Source: Mycolicibacterium porcinum
GTDB lineage: Bacteria > Actinomycetota > Actinomycetes > Mycobacteriales > Mycobacteriaceae
Assembly: GCA_002086835.1 (NCBI GenBank)
Contig: MVIG01000028.1
Span: 1 to 64,000, forward strand
Direction of reading: 5' to 3'
DNA length: 64,000 bases
The position numbers and the translations under genes were made by a program. How positions within the stretch are numbered: position 1 is the stretch's first letter; every line of letters begins with the position of its first letter. This document shows positions 16,776 to 27,430 of the stretch, piece after piece. The notes below the pieces were generated by a model. The model ran no database searches. It saw nothing but the letters and a program-made list of their open reading frames with translations, and was not told the origin of the DNA.

Positions 16776-18123
16776 GCCGCTCCTTCAGCACTCGTCGCAA
16801 TACCTTTCCGGAAGGTAACCGGGGGATCTCGGTTACGAACTCCACGCGGCTGGGCCGCTTGTACGAGGCCAGCCGCGCACCGACAAGGTCGATGAGCTCC
16901 TCTGCTGACACCGCAGAATGTGTGGTCACGGCAGCCACGACGGCCTCTCCGTCGGCCGCATCGGTGACCCCGAAGACCGCACAGTCGCTGACCGCGGGAT
17001 GGCCGTGCAGCACCGCCTCGACCTCGGCGGGTGCCACCTGAAACCCGCGCACCTTGACCATCTCTTTGGAGCGGTCGGTGATGCGCAGATATCCGTCGTC
17101 ATCGAGATAGCCGATGTCGCCGGTGCGATACCACCCGTCACAGAATGCGCCGGCGGTGGCGTCCTTCGGCAGGTATCCGGCCATCACCGAATCCGACCGC
17201 ACCTGGATCTCGCCGTCCGCACCGATCCGCACATCGACCCCGCGGACCGGGGTGCCCACGGTATCGATGTGGATGGCGTCCAATGGGTTACAGGCGATCA
17301 CCGGAAGTTCGGTGGTGCCGTAGGCGGTCAGCCAGCGGATCCCGGCGCGCTGGGCGACGTCCTCGGCCACACTCCGGGTCACCGGGGTGGCACACCACAT
17401 CACGTAGCGCAACGACGACAGATCGTAGCGGCCGAGGTCAGGGTGCGCAGCCAGTGCCAAAGCCATTGGAGCCACTGCCATTTCGATGGTGATGCGATCA
17501 GATTCGATGTGACGCAACATCGTGTCGACGTCGAAGCGGCGGTGCAGCCGCATCCAGGCGCCGGTGTCGAGCACCATGGCGATGTTGAGCAAGCCGAGGA
17601 TGTGCGACGGTGGCGTCATGATCTGCATGCGGTCGGCGCTGGTGAACCCCAACGCGTCGCGCCAATGCTCGATGGCGGCGGCGAACCCCCGATGGGTGTG
17701 GCGCACCGCCTTGGGCAGGCCGGTGGTCCCCGAGCTGAAGACGAACAAGGCGTCGCTGTCCGGATCGGGGACGTCGAACTGCCGCAGACCCGGGGTGACG
17801 GGTTCGTCCAGATGCAGCATCGGCATCTGGGAGGCCAGCGCGTCGTGATCGCCCACCGCATGGCTCGGCGCGGTCAGCTCGAGGACGTGCGCCACCTCGG
17901 TCGCCTTCCACGCCGGGCTGAGCAGCACGGCCACCGCCCGCAGACCCCAGATCGCCCGCAGGGCGACGACGAACTCGGGACGATTCGACGACATGATCGC
18001 GACCCGGTCCCCCGGTCGCACCCCGCGGTGCTCCAACGCGGTCGCCATCCCGCTGGTCAGCGAATCCAGTTCGGCCAGGGTGTATTCGCGGTCATCGAAC
18101 GCGAGCACGACGGGGTCACTCAA
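16753..18123 (-). CDS. Class I adenylate-forming acyl-CoA synthetase (FadD-like)
   Basis: A 456-residue AMP-dependent synthetase/ligase. Core motifs: FSSGTTGLPKAVRHTH (phosphate loop), TAYGTTELP, GWYRTGDIGYLDDDGYLRI and the catalytic lysine region RLPSGKVLRRVL at the C terminus. It should activate a carboxylic acid to its CoA thioester at the expense of ATP. TTG 18123 is preferred since GGGGGAAAGGGG lies seven bases upstream; GTG 18147 in the same frame is an alternative with no ribosome site. It is the first gene of the operon running down to the crotonase at 14090 and sits behind the palindromic operator at 18189. Somewhat short for the family but complete. Substrate unknown. Confidence 0.88.
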   Translation of the reverse strand: MSDPVVLAFDDREYTLAELDSLTSGMATALEHRGVRPGDRVAIMSSNRPEFVVALRAIWGLRAVAVLLSPAWKATEVAHVLELTAPSHAVGDHDALASQMPMLHLDEPVTPGLRQFDVPDPDSDALFVFSSGTTGLPKAVRHTHRGFAAAIEHWRDALGFTSADRMQIMTPPSHILGLLNIAMVLDTGAWMRLHRRFDVDTMLRHIESDRITIEMAVAPMALALAAHPDLGRYDLSSLRYVMWCATPVTRSVAEDVAQRAGIRWLTAYGTTELPVIACNPLDAIHIDTVGTPVRGVDVRIGADGEIQVRSDSVMAGYLPKDATAGAFCDGWYRTGDIGYLDDDGYLRITDRSKEMVKVRGFQVAPAEVEAVLHGHPAVSDCAVFGVTDAADGEAVVAAVTTHSAVSAEELIDLVGARLASYKRPSRVEFVTEIPRLPSGKVLRRVLKERHGRSSDV

Positions 18124-18188
18124 GGTCCAACCCCTTTCCCCCGACACCGCTGGGCGTCGAGCACGCCGAGAAGATACTATCAGCTAGC

Positions 18189-18203
18189 GAGAATGGTATT
18201 CTC
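18189..18203. promoter_or_regulatory. Palindromic operator GAGAAT-GGT-ATTCTC between ligase and ferredoxin
   Basis: A perfect 6-3-6 inverted repeat lies in the divergent gap. The rightward strand contains TATTCT and the leftward strand TACCAT, both fitting TANNNT -10 elements, so one bound repressor could close both promoters. It has the same core as 6898 and 12042. Confidence 0.75.
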
Positions 18204-18237
18204 TTCATATCAGAACGTACTTGCACAGGGGAGTCCG

Positions 18238-18549
18238 ATGACCGCAGAACCGATGGCCGACAGCGAAGCGGACGGCAAGGTCACGATCGTGTTCGATCGC
18301 GAGCAGCTGTCCGTGCCGCGGAGGCAGGGCGAGACGCTGCTGGAGAGCGCGCGCCGGGCCGGCATGACGCCGCCGTTCTCGTGCGAGGCCGGCAACTGCG
18401 GAACGTGCATGGCCAAGCTCCTGGAGGGGACAGCCACCATGCGGGTCAACGACGCGCTCGACGACGACGAAGTGGCCGATGGCTACGTGCTGACCTGTCA
18501 GGCCGTCCCCGACTGCGCTTCAGTGACGGTCTCCTACGACGAAGATTGA
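18238..18549 (+). CDS. [2Fe-2S] ferredoxin, plant/adrenodoxin-like fold
   Basis: A 103-residue ferredoxin. The cluster ligands are visible as CEAGNCGTC (Cys-x4-Cys-x2-Cys) near residue 50 and a fourth Cys in YVLTCQAV near residue 87, preceded by the GETLLESARRAG helix. It resembles the C-terminal ferredoxin domain of phthalate dioxygenase reductase-type or Kst/KshB-type reductases but stands alone. ATG 18238 follows AGGGGAG. It is monocistronic, ends in a hairpin terminator and shares the palindromic operator with the divergent ligase, so it probably feeds electrons to an oxygenase of this pathway. No Rieske oxygenase lies in the island; the P450 at 27427 is a possible but unproven client. 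Confidence 0.92.
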   Translation: MTAEPMADSEADGKVTIVFDREQLSVPRRQGETLLESARRAGMTPPFSCEAGNCGTCMAKLLEGTATMRVNDALDDDEVADGYVLTCQAVPDCASVTVSYDED

Positions 18550-18560
18550 ACCGGAGGATG

Positions 18561-18587
18561 AGCCGGCGGTCGCGAGTCCGCCGGTTT
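18561..18587 (+). terminator. Hairpin terminator after the ferredoxin gene
   Basis: CCGGCGG (18563-18569) pairs with CCGCCGG (18578-18584) around an eight-base loop, with AG/TT extending the stem, followed by TTTC. It lies 12 bases after the ferredoxin stop and separates it from the convergent CoA-transferase gene. Confidence 0.6.
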
Positions 18588-18614
18588 CTACCGCAAGGTT
18601 GCACACCGCAGCGG

Positions 18615-19691
18615 TCAGGCCCCTGGTGCAGAAACCGGCGAATCAGAAACCGGTACGTACTCATCGAAGACCGGCGCAGGCCGGTATTGCGGGGTATAGC
18701 CGTCGACGTGCACCGGGCTACCCACCAACCGGAAATCGCCTGCGGTGACCAACATCTCGGGCGTCGCCTCCAACGCCTGCGGCAGGGTGCGCACCGCGGC
18801 CGCAGGAATCGCCAACGGCTTGAGCCGTGACTCCCAGCCGACGGCGGTGTCCGTCGCCAGCACCGCGGTCACCACGCCAAGGACCTCGTCGCGCCGGGCG
18901 GCCCGTTCGGCCATGGTGCCGAATCCCTCGATCCCGGCCTCGCCGGCGAACGACTTCCAGAACCCGTCATGGGTGATGAACAACGCCAGATAGCCATCGG
19001 CCGTCGGGAACAGCTGCGCGGGTACGTAATACGAGTGGGCACCGAACGGATGGCGGCGCGGTTCGGCACCGTCGTTGAGGTATGCCGACGCCCGGTAGTT
19101 GAGCTGCGAGAGCATGACATCACGCAGTGAGACATCCACCTGGCCGCCGTTGCCCGAGACGATCATGGCCAGCAGACCCAGCGCAGCGGTGAGACCGGTC
19201 GAGTTGTCCGCCGAGGAATAGCCCGGCAGGGTTGGCGGGCCGTCCGGATCTCCGGTCATCGCGGCCACCCCGGTGGCAGCCTGGATGACGTAGTCGAAGG
19301 CCGGGTCGTCTCCCCCGTTCAACCCGAACCCCGTCATCGCGACACAGACGATCTTCTCGTTGTAGCGGCGCAGATTCTCATACGTCAGGCCCAGCCGGCG
19401 GATCACCGACGGCTTCATGTTCACCAGCAGCGCGTGCGAATCCGCCACCAGCTCACCCAGCTTCGCCTTCCCCTGCGCGGAGGCCAGGTCAAGGCAGATG
19501 CTGCGCTTGCCCCGATTGAGGCTGGCGAAATAGCTGTCACTGACCTGACGGGAGATCTCCCCGCCCGGCGGCTCGACCTTGATCACCTCGGCGCCGAGGT
19601 CCGCCAGCATCATGGTGGCGTACGGACCGGCCAGCATGACGCCGACCTCGATGATGCGGATGCCGGAAAGCGGGCCGGATTCGGTGCTCAC
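18615..19691 (-). CDS. CaiB/BaiF-type (family III) CoA-transferase or racemase
   Basis: A 358-residue CaiB/BaiF family protein. N-terminal marks GIRIIEVGVMLAGPYATMMLADLGAEVIKVEPP and LNRGKRSICLDL are diagnostic; the probable catalytic Asp162 is in GYSSADNSTGLTAALGLLA. The family moves CoA between acids or epimerises alpha-methylacyl-CoA (Amacr/Mcr). GTG 19691 overlaps the upstream F420-type gene (GTGA), and the two mutase-subunit genes precede that, so all four form one leftward operon from 22646. An alpha-methylacyl-CoA epimerase would fit a pathway of branched acyl-CoAs, while CoA transfer to a dicarboxylate would also fit; the sequence does not decide. Confidence 0.88.
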   Translation of the reverse strand: MSTESGPLSGIRIIEVGVMLAGPYATMMLADLGAEVIKVEPPGGEISRQVSDSYFASLNRGKRSICLDLASAQGKAKLGELVADSHALLVNMKPSVIRRLGLTYENLRRYNEKIVCVAMTGFGLNGGDDPAFDYVIQAATGVAAMTGDPDGPPTLPGYSSADNSTGLTAALGLLAMIVSGNGGQVDVSLRDVMLSQLNYRASAYLNDGAEPRRHPFGAHSYYVPAQLFPTADGYLALFITHDGFWKSFAGEAGIEGFGTMAERAARRDEVLGVVTAVLATDTAVGWESRLKPLAIPAAAVRTLPQALEATPEMLVTAGDFRLVGSPVHVDGYTPQYRPAPVFDEYVPVSDSPVSAPGA

Positions 19692-20640
19692 TGAACGGCC
19701 TTGGCGAGCTCGGCGATCACCTCGCGCGTCCGGTACTTCGACGCGATCAACTCGTCGCGGGTCTGCCCGATCGGCAACAGCCGCACCGACAGATCGGTCA
19801 CGCCGGCATCGGCGAACTGCTTGAACCGCTTGAGGATCGACTCTTCGTCACCGGCCGCGCACAGGTCGCCGACATTGCGGGCCTCGCCCCGGTCCAGCAA
19901 CCGCTGGTAGTTCGGGGAGGTCTCAGCCTCGGCCAGGATGCGGTTGGCGCGGTCCTTGGCGGCCTCGATCTCGGAGTTGGCGCACAGGGTGACGGGGATG
20001 CCCGCCACGATGCGCGGCGCGGGCTTGCCCGCCTCCGCGGCGGCCTTGTTGATCTTCGGTGCGATGTGCTCGCCGATCGCTTTCTCGTCAGCCATCCACA
20101 GCGAGGTCCCGTCGGCATGCTCGCCGGCGATCTGCAGCATCACCGGACCCAGTGCTGACACCAGCACCGGCATCGGGGTGTCCGCGGCGAGCACGGTCGG
20201 GTTGTGCACGGTGAAGGAATCATTCTCCACGTCAACAGGTCCCGGCCCGGCGATCGCGGTGTTGAGCACCTGTAGATAGTCGCGCGTGTAGGCGGCGGGC
20301 TTCTCGTAGGGCAGGCCCAGCATGTCGCGCACGATCCAGTGGTGCGACGGGCCGACGCCCAGCGCCAGCCGGCCGCCGGACATCGCATGTACCGACAGCG
20401 CCTGGCGGGCCAGGGCGATCGGGTGCTGCGCCTGCAGCGGTACCACCGCGGTGCCCAGTTCGATGCGCGTGGTGTTCGCGGCCATCAGCGCCACCATGGT
20501 GAGACAGTCGAAATCGTTGGGCACCTGCGGCATCCACGCACTGTCCAGCCCGGCCGACTCGGCCCACTGGATGTCGGAGACCAGCTTGGAGACCTTGCGG
20601 GCCATGTCGCCACGCTCGGCCCCGATCATCACGCCCAGCC

Positions 20641-20644
<4 letters not shown>
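19688..20644 (-). CDS. LLM-class F420-dependent oxidoreductase (TIGR03564-like)
   Basis: A 318-residue luciferase-like enzyme of the F420 branch. The start MRLGVMIGAERGD, IELGTAVVPLQAQHPIALARQAL, GGRLALGVGPSHHWIVRDMLGLPY and PVLVSALGPVMLQIAGEHADGT match the family I know as F420-dependent MSMEG_4879-type. F420 enzymes transfer hydride to or from C=C or C-OH groups. It starts at ATG 20644, overlapping the cobalamin-subunit stop (ATGA), and is followed by an overlapping CoA-transferase gene. Coupling to a B12 mutase is unusual and suggests that it reduces or oxidises the mutase substrate or product; this is inference. Confidence 0.88.
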
Positions 20645-21042
<398 letters not shown>

Positions 21043-21044
21043 AC

Positions 21045-22646
<1,602 letters not shown>

Positions 22647-22659
22647 CAGTGGATAACGT

Positions 22660-22687
22660 ACTTGCTAAAAATGAGAATGCCAATACC
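22660..22687. promoter_or_regulatory. 28-bp direct repeat box 1, upstream of the mutase operon
   Basis: This 28-base word (starts ACTTGCTAAAAATGAGAATG, ends CCAATACC) recurs identically at 22818-22845. It holds the GAGAATG half of the island palindrome, but the second half is degenerate (AATACC). It lies 14 bases upstream of the leftward mutase start, where a repressor or activator of that promoter would bind. Confidence 0.7.
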
Positions 22688-22817
22688 GCCGGGTGGAAAT
22701 GAGGGGCCTGTACTGGCCGGGAGCGCTCCGACCTGGGCACCGACCGCCCGCGGCGACACGGCAGAAGAGATCTGGTCGACGGCGGTTCCCCGGGGCGCCT
22801 CACCGACCGATTACGAG

Positions 22818-22845
22818 ACTTGCTAAAAATGAGAATGCCAATACC
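22818..22845. promoter_or_regulatory. 28-bp direct repeat box 2, upstream of the SDR-ligase operon
   Basis: An exact copy of the box at 22660, in the same orientation, 158 bases away and 57 bases upstream of the rightward SDR start at 22903. TTGACA follows at about 22858. Each of the two divergent promoters therefore has its own box. Confidence 0.7.
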
Positions 22846-22902
22846 ATTTGGGTACGGTTGACACACGGCGCATAGCGGACGCTGCGCTCGACGAGGAGGG
22901 CC

Positions 22903-23751
22903 ATGTCCAGCCAGCAAGAGTCATTCACCGATCGCACGCTGGTGGTATCCGGCGGTAGCCGCGGAATCGGTCTGGCGATCGCACTTGCCGCCGCCCGCCG
23001 CGGGGCGAACGTGGTGCTGCTGGCCAAGACCGCAGAACCCCACCCCAAGCTCCCCGGCACCGTGCACACCGCCGTGGCCGAAGTCGAGGCCGCCGGCGGC
23101 AAGGGCGTGGCCGTGGTGGGCGATGTGCGCAAGGAAGAGGACGTGGCCCGCGCCATCGAGACCGCCGTCGAGCACTTCGGCGGCGTCGACATCGTGGTCA
23201 ACAACGCCAGTGCCATCTCCACCGAACCCACCGAGTCGCTCTCGGCCAAAAAATTCGACCTGATGATGGACATCAACATCCGCGGCACCTTCCTGCTCAC
23301 CAAGGCGGCGTTGCCGCATCTGCGGAAATCCGCGAACGGACAGGTGCTCACGCTGGCCCCACCGATGAACATGAATCCCTACTGGCTCGGCGCGCACCCG
23401 TCCTACACGCTGTCCAAGTACGGCATGACGCTGCTGTCGCTGGGCTGGGCCGCCGAATATGCAGACACCGGGATCGGATTCAGCTGCCTGTGGCCCGAGA
23501 CCTACATCGTCACCTCCGCTGTCACGAACCTGGCCGACGGGCAGAACCTGGCGCAGTCGTCCCGCAAACCCGAGATCATGGCGGATGCGGCCGTGGAGAT
23601 CCTGTCCCGCCCGGCCGCCGAGGTGAACGGTCAGACCTTCATCGACTCGGAGGTCCTCACCGCTTCGGGTGTCGACGACCTGTCCCGTTACGGCGGTGGG
23701 GATAATCCGATCATCGACATCTTCATCGACGCACCGGGGCAAGGCCTATGA
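22903..23751 (+). CDS. SDR family oxidoreductase, HSDL2-like
   Basis: A 282-residue SDR of the hydroxysteroid dehydrogenase-like 2 type. Nucleotide motif SGGSRGIGLAIA, the branch signature HPKLPGTVHTAVAEVEAAGGK, NNASAI and the catalytic Tyr-x3-Lys in YTLSKYGM preceded by LAPPMNMNPYWLGAH, where the usual Ser is absent as in HSDL2 proteins. It lacks the C-terminal SCP2 domain of animal HSDL2. ATG 22903 follows GAGGAGGG, and its stop overlaps the ligase start (ATGA). Bacterial relatives act on acyclic terpene alcohols or 3-hydroxyacyl-CoAs; the substrate here is unknown. Confidence 0.88.
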   Translation: MSSQQESFTDRTLVVSGGSRGIGLAIALAAARRGANVVLLAKTAEPHPKLPGTVHTAVAEVEAAGGKGVAVVGDVRKEEDVARAIETAVEHFGGVDIVVNNASAISTEPTESLSAKKFDLMMDINIRGTFLLTKAALPHLRKSANGQVLTLAPPMNMNPYWLGAHPSYTLSKYGMTLLSLGWAAEYADTGIGFSCLWPETYIVTSAVTNLADGQNLAQSSRKPEIMADAAVEILSRPAAEVNGQTFIDSEVLTASGVDDLSRYGGGDNPIIDIFIDAPGQGL

Positions 23752-25250
23752 GCATCTCGCTATTGCTGGAGATGGCGGTCTCCGGCGGCCCCGACCGCAC
23801 CGCGGTGGTGTCCGACGATCTGCGCCTGACCACCGAGGAACTCAGCACCCTCGCCGACGGCGGCGCCGGTGTGATCGCGGCATCGGGAGCATCCCATGTG
23901 GCGTATGTCGGTACCGGCGGTGCACTACTGCCGCTGCTGCTCTTCGCCTCGGCCCGCGCCGCCGTGCCGTTCACCCCGCTGAACTATCGCCTCAGCAGAG
24001 ACGGCCTGCACGAGCTGATCGAACGCCTGCCCGAGCCGCTGGTGGTCGCCGACGCCGAATATGCCGACGTGGTGGCCGGAGCCGGCAAGCAGGTCGTCAC
24101 CTCCGAGGAATTCCTGGCCGCGGCACGCCAGGGCGAGCCCGCGGCCGAATTCGCCGACCCCGACGCGGTCGCGGTCGTGCTGTTCACCTCGGGCACCACA
24201 TCGCGCCCCAAGGCCGTCGAGCTCACCCACAACAACCTCACCAGCTACATCACCGGAACAGTCGAATTCGGCTCGGCCGCAGAGGAAGACGCGGCACTGA
24301 TCTGCGTCCCGCCGTATCACATCGCCGGCGTCAGCGCGGCCATGTCCAACCTGTACGCCGGACGGAAGATGGTGTACCTGCGACACTTCGACGCCGACAA
24401 GTGGGTTGAGCTGGTCCGCACCGAAGGCGTCACCTCGGCCACCGTGGTACCGACCATGCTGGACCGCATCGTCACCGCGCTGGAGGCGGCCGGCCTGGAA
24501 CTGCCCACGCTGCGCAACCTCGCCTACGGCGGCTCCAAAGTGGCGCTGCCCCTGGTTCGCAAGGCACTTCAGCTGCTGCCCGACGTCGGGTTCGTCAACG
24601 CCTACGGATTGACCGAAACCAGTTCCACCATCGCGGTTCTCGGCCCCGAAGATCACCGCGAGGCGCTGGCCGCCGAGGACGCCGCGGCCGCCCGGCGGCT
24701 CGGGTCGGTCGGCCAGGTGGTGCCAGGTATCGAAGTCCAGATCCGCGCCGAGGACGGCACCGTCCTTGGCGCCGGCGAGACCGGTGAACTGTTCGTCCGC
24801 GGCGAGCAGGTGTCGGGCCGCTACACCGACATCGGTTCGGTGCTGGACGCCGAAGGTTGGTTCCCCACCCAGGATGTCGCCATGCTCGACGAGGGCGGCT
24901 ACCTGTTCATCGGTGGCCGTTCCGACGACACCATCATCCGCGGCGGCGAGAACATCGCGCCGGCCGAGATCGAGGACGTGCTCGTCGAACATCCCGAGGT
25001 CCGCGACGTCGCCGTCGTCGGCCCCGAGGATCCCCAGTGGGGACAGATCATCGTGGCCGTCGTGGTGCCCGCCGAGGGCACCTCCCCCGACCCCGACGCC
25101 TTGCGCGATCATGTGCGCAAACAACTGCGCGGGTCCCGCACCCCCGACCGGGTGGTGTTCCGCGATGAACTGCCCACCAACCCGACCGGCAAGGTTCTGC
25201 GCCGCCAGCTTGTCGACGAACTCGCACCAGCCACTAAGGAGTCAGCGTGA
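23748..25250 (+). CDS. Class I adenylate-forming acyl-CoA synthetase (FadD-like)
   Basis: A 500-residue AMP-dependent ligase with phosphate-loop motif FTSGTTSRPKAVELTH near residue 145, NAYGLTETSSTIAVLGP, GWFPTQDVAMLDEGGYLFIGGRSDDTIIRGGENI and the catalytic Lys in PTNPTGKVLRRQL. It is the second ligase of the island. ATG 23748 overlaps the SDR stop and its own stop overlaps the start of a 100-residue gene (GTGA), so the three are translationally coupled. It should activate a carboxylic acid to acyl-CoA; having two ligases suggests activation at two stages or of two related acids. Confidence 0.9.
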   Translation: MSISLLLEMAVSGGPDRTAVVSDDLRLTTEELSTLADGGAGVIAASGASHVAYVGTGGALLPLLLFASARAAVPFTPLNYRLSRDGLHELIERLPEPLVVADAEYADVVAGAGKQVVTSEEFLAAARQGEPAAEFADPDAVAVVLFTSGTTSRPKAVELTHNNLTSYITGTVEFGSAAEEDAALICVPPYHIAGVSAAMSNLYAGRKMVYLRHFDADKWVELVRTEGVTSATVVPTMLDRIVTALEAAGLELPTLRNLAYGGSKVALPLVRKALQLLPDVGFVNAYGLTETSSTIAVLGPEDHREALAAEDAAAARRLGSVGQVVPGIEVQIRAEDGTVLGAGETGELFVRGEQVSGRYTDIGSVLDAEGWFPTQDVAMLDEGGYLFIGGRSDDTIIRGGENIAPAEIEDVLVEHPEVRDVAVVGPEDPQWGQIIVAVVVPAEGTSPDPDALRDHVRKQLRGSRTPDRVVFRDELPTNPTGKVLRRQLVDELAPATKESA

Positions 25251-25549
25251 TCAAGAACGGCACCCGCCTGCAAAGCCAGGTGTGCGACACCCAGGTCATC
25301 GTGGTGCGCAGCGCCGACAGCCTCGACGATCTGCGCGCCGGCGGCGTGCCGATGATCGCGCTTGACGCCGAAAAGGACTCCGGCGCAACGATCGACGCCG
25401 CATTCTCGGACGGCAACCTGATGGGTAAGCGTTACGTCGACGACGGCGGCGCCGAGGTCCTGGTCACCAAGGCCGGCGCAGGCACCCTGTCGGTCGGGAC
25501 CATCCCGCTCAGCCTCAAGGAAGCCAAGCCGCTGCCGGCCAGCGACTAG
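25247..25549 (+). CDS. Small conserved-looking protein of unknown function
   Basis: A 100-residue soluble protein that I cannot assign. It has no signal peptide or membrane helix, a single Cys in LQSQVCDTQVIVVRSADSLDDLRAGG, and a C-terminal half rich in short beta-type segments (AEVLVTKAGAGTLSVGTIPLSLKEAKPLPASD). GTG 25247 overlaps the ligase stop (GTGA), so it is made in step with the ligase. That coupling is the best evidence that it is real and functionally tied to it, perhaps as a binding partner or metal/substrate carrier. It ends one base before the convergent SDR stop. Confidence 0.75.
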   Translation: MIKNGTRLQSQVCDTQVIVVRSADSLDDLRAGGVPMIALDAEKDSGATIDAAFSDGNLMGKRYVDDGGAEVLVTKAGAGTLSVGTIPLSLKEAKPLPASD

Positions 25550-25550
25550 C

Positions 25551-26288
25551 TCACGCGTGCCGGCTGGTCACTCCCCCGTCGACCACGAGCTGCGTACCGG
25601 TGATGAACGACGCCTTCGGTGACATCAGGAACGCCACCGCGGCCGCGACCTCGTGGGGCTGACCGAGCCGGCCCATCGGCGCGGCCTGTTCGAAGCTTGC
25701 CCGGATCTCCTCGACGTCCAACGCGATCTGCAACATCGGGGTGTGGATGAAGCCTGGGCACACCGCGTTGACCCGAATTCCCAACGGGCCCAGTTGAGCG
25801 GCCATCGACCGGGTCATCCCCAGCAGCCCTGCCTTCGACGCGCAATAGGCCGGAATGAACGGATTGGCCGCCAGACCCTCGATGCTCGAGATGCCGACCA
25901 CCGCGGGCGATCCGCCGTCCGCCGCGGCCTTCTCCAGGTGCGGCAGCAGCAGCTGCATCAACAGGGCCTGCGCCCGAAGGTTGACGTCGAGCACCGCATC
26001 CCAGGACTCCTCGGTGTAGGCGCCCACCGGTTCGGGCAGGACGCGGCCGGCGGCGTGCACCAGGCCGTCGATGCCGCCGAGAGCGTCGGCCGCCTCCTCG
26101 ACAGCAGCCGCCAGCGCACCCGTGTCGCACACGTCGATCAACGTCGAGGGCATGCCCAGCGCATCGGCCACGTCGCGGACCTCGGGAGCCATGTCCCACA
26201 ACGCAACCCGCCGACCATCCGCGATCAACGCCTCCGCGCTGGCCCGGCCGATCCCCGATGCTGCACCCGTCACCACCACACCTGTCAT
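25551..26288 (-). CDS. SDR family oxidoreductase
   Basis: A 245-residue classical SDR: nucleotide motif [12 protein letters not shown] at the N terminus, LVHAAGRV, catalytic Ser in GISSIEG and Tyr-x3-Lys in YCASKAG, and a C terminus [22 protein letters not shown] 26288 is used; GTG 26297 is possible. It is convergent with the ligase operon, separated by a single base, and is probably transcribed alone or after the phosphotransferase gene whose stop is 68 bases upstream of it. Substrate unknown; it marks the right edge of the island. Confidence 0.87.
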   Translation of the reverse strand: MTGVVVTGAASGIGRASAEALIADGRRVALWDMAPEVRDVADALGMPSTLIDVCDTGALAAAVEEAADALGGIDGLVHAAGRVLPEPVGAYTEESWDAVLDVNLRAQALLMQLLLPHLEKAAADGGSPAVVGISSIEGLAANPFIPAYCASKAGLLGMTRSMAAQLGPLGIRVNAVCPGFIHTPMLQIALDVEEIRASFEQAAPMGRLGQPHEVAAAVAFLMSPKASFITGTQLVVDGGVTSRHA

Positions 26289-26356
26289 GCCGGACACCGT
26301 AGTGGCTCAGCGGAAGTCCAGGTCAAGGATTCCCGTCAGGCGGTCTGTTATTCCGA

Positions 26357-27430
26357 CTAGCCGGTGAGATCGGCCAGCGCCTGGGCCGTCTGCAGATCCT
26401 CGTACGCCGCCGAATACCGCTGGGCCAAAGCCAGCGCGATGTCGGGGCGCTGCCACAGCTCGCCCGCACTGGCGGTGGCCAGCCAGGTCATCAGTCCATG
26501 CGCGACCGAAGCGCGGTAGCGCAGCCAGATCTCATCGGGCGACGGCAGTTCGTCCGCAGGCAACCCGAGCTCGTCGCGGTATTCCTCCAGCAACTGACGC
26601 TCGGCCACCCGGCGGTCCTCCGTGGTCAGCGCGCCCTGCAGGAAATAGCCAAGATCGAGCGAGAAATTGCCGTGCCGGGCCACCTGCCAATCGAGGAACC
26701 CGACCTCCCCGGTGGGCACCAGATAGGTGTTTCCGATGTGCGGGTCCCCGTGCAGCAGCGTCTGGAACGTGCCCGGCGAGGTCAAGGTGCGAATGAAGGG
26801 CTTCCAGATCCCTTCCACCAGTTGGTCGATGGTCAGGGCGTGCACCGAGTCCGGCGCGTCGTCACCGAGGCGCTCCAGCGCAGCGGGCAAGGGCGCCCAC
26901 TGCATGCCGTCCCACGGCACGAACGGCTCGAGCCACTCCAGGCCGGGACGGCGCACGCGCTCACCCCAGAACGCACCGTGCAGCCGGGCCAGACCGCGCA
27001 CACCGCACGCGGCCTGTTCCACGGTCAGCGGCCGGGTGGCATCGCGCGGGTCAGCCTCTCGGGCCGTCAAATCCTCCATGATCAGCACGAAGTCTTCGTC
27101 GGCCTCATCGATCGGCGCGGCGTACACCGTCGGATGTTCAAGTGGTAGTTCCACTTTCGAGTTGAACAGCCTGGGCTCGTGGAGCAGGCCGCTGGTGTAC
27201 TTGATCATCTCCTTGTGGCCGGGGTCGACGGCCTTGGCGAACACCGTCTCCGGCCCCGACCCCGACGAATACGTGATCGACAGGCGCGCCCGACGATTCG
27301 TACCGTCGTCACGCATGTCGATGGTCACGCGGTCCACCACCACGCCAGGATGGTGGCCGGCAAGCGCTGCCGTCATCCACTCGGGCGTTACCCCGGCCCA
27401 GGCCTTGGGGACGATCAGCGCATGGTTCAC
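26357..27430 (-). CDS. Aminoglycoside phosphotransferase-like (APH/EcKinase) family protein
   Basis: A 357-residue kinase-like protein of the APH superfamily. The catalytic loop LLHGDPHIGNTYL and the metal-binding FLDWQVARHG are intact, and an N-lobe Lys is present in VFAKAVDP. The layout resembles ecdysteroid 22-kinase-like and acyl-CoA dehydrogenase-associated APH proteins that are common in mycobacteria, so a small hydroxylated lipid or steroid-like molecule is a more likely target than a drug. GTG 27430 overlaps the P450 stop (GTGA). Coupling to a hydroxylating P450 suggests that it phosphorylates the new hydroxyl; this is inference. Confidence 0.85.
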   Translation of the reverse strand: MNHALIVPKAWAGVTPEWMTAALAGHHPGVVVDRVTIDMRDDGTNRRARLSITYSSGSGPETVFAKAVDPGHKEMIKYTSGLLHEPRLFNSKVELPLEHPTVYAAPIDEADEDFVLIMEDLTAREADPRDATRPLTVEQAACGVRGLARLHGAFWGERVRRPGLEWLEPFVPWDGMQWAPLPAALERLGDDAPDSVHALTIDQLVEGIWKPFIRTLTSPGTFQTLLHGDPHIGNTYLVPTGEVGFLDWQVARHGNFSLDLGYFLQGALTTEDRRVAERQLLEEYRDELGLPADELPSPDEIWLRYRASVAHGLMTWLATASAGELWQRPDIALALAQRYSAAYEDLQTAQALADLTG

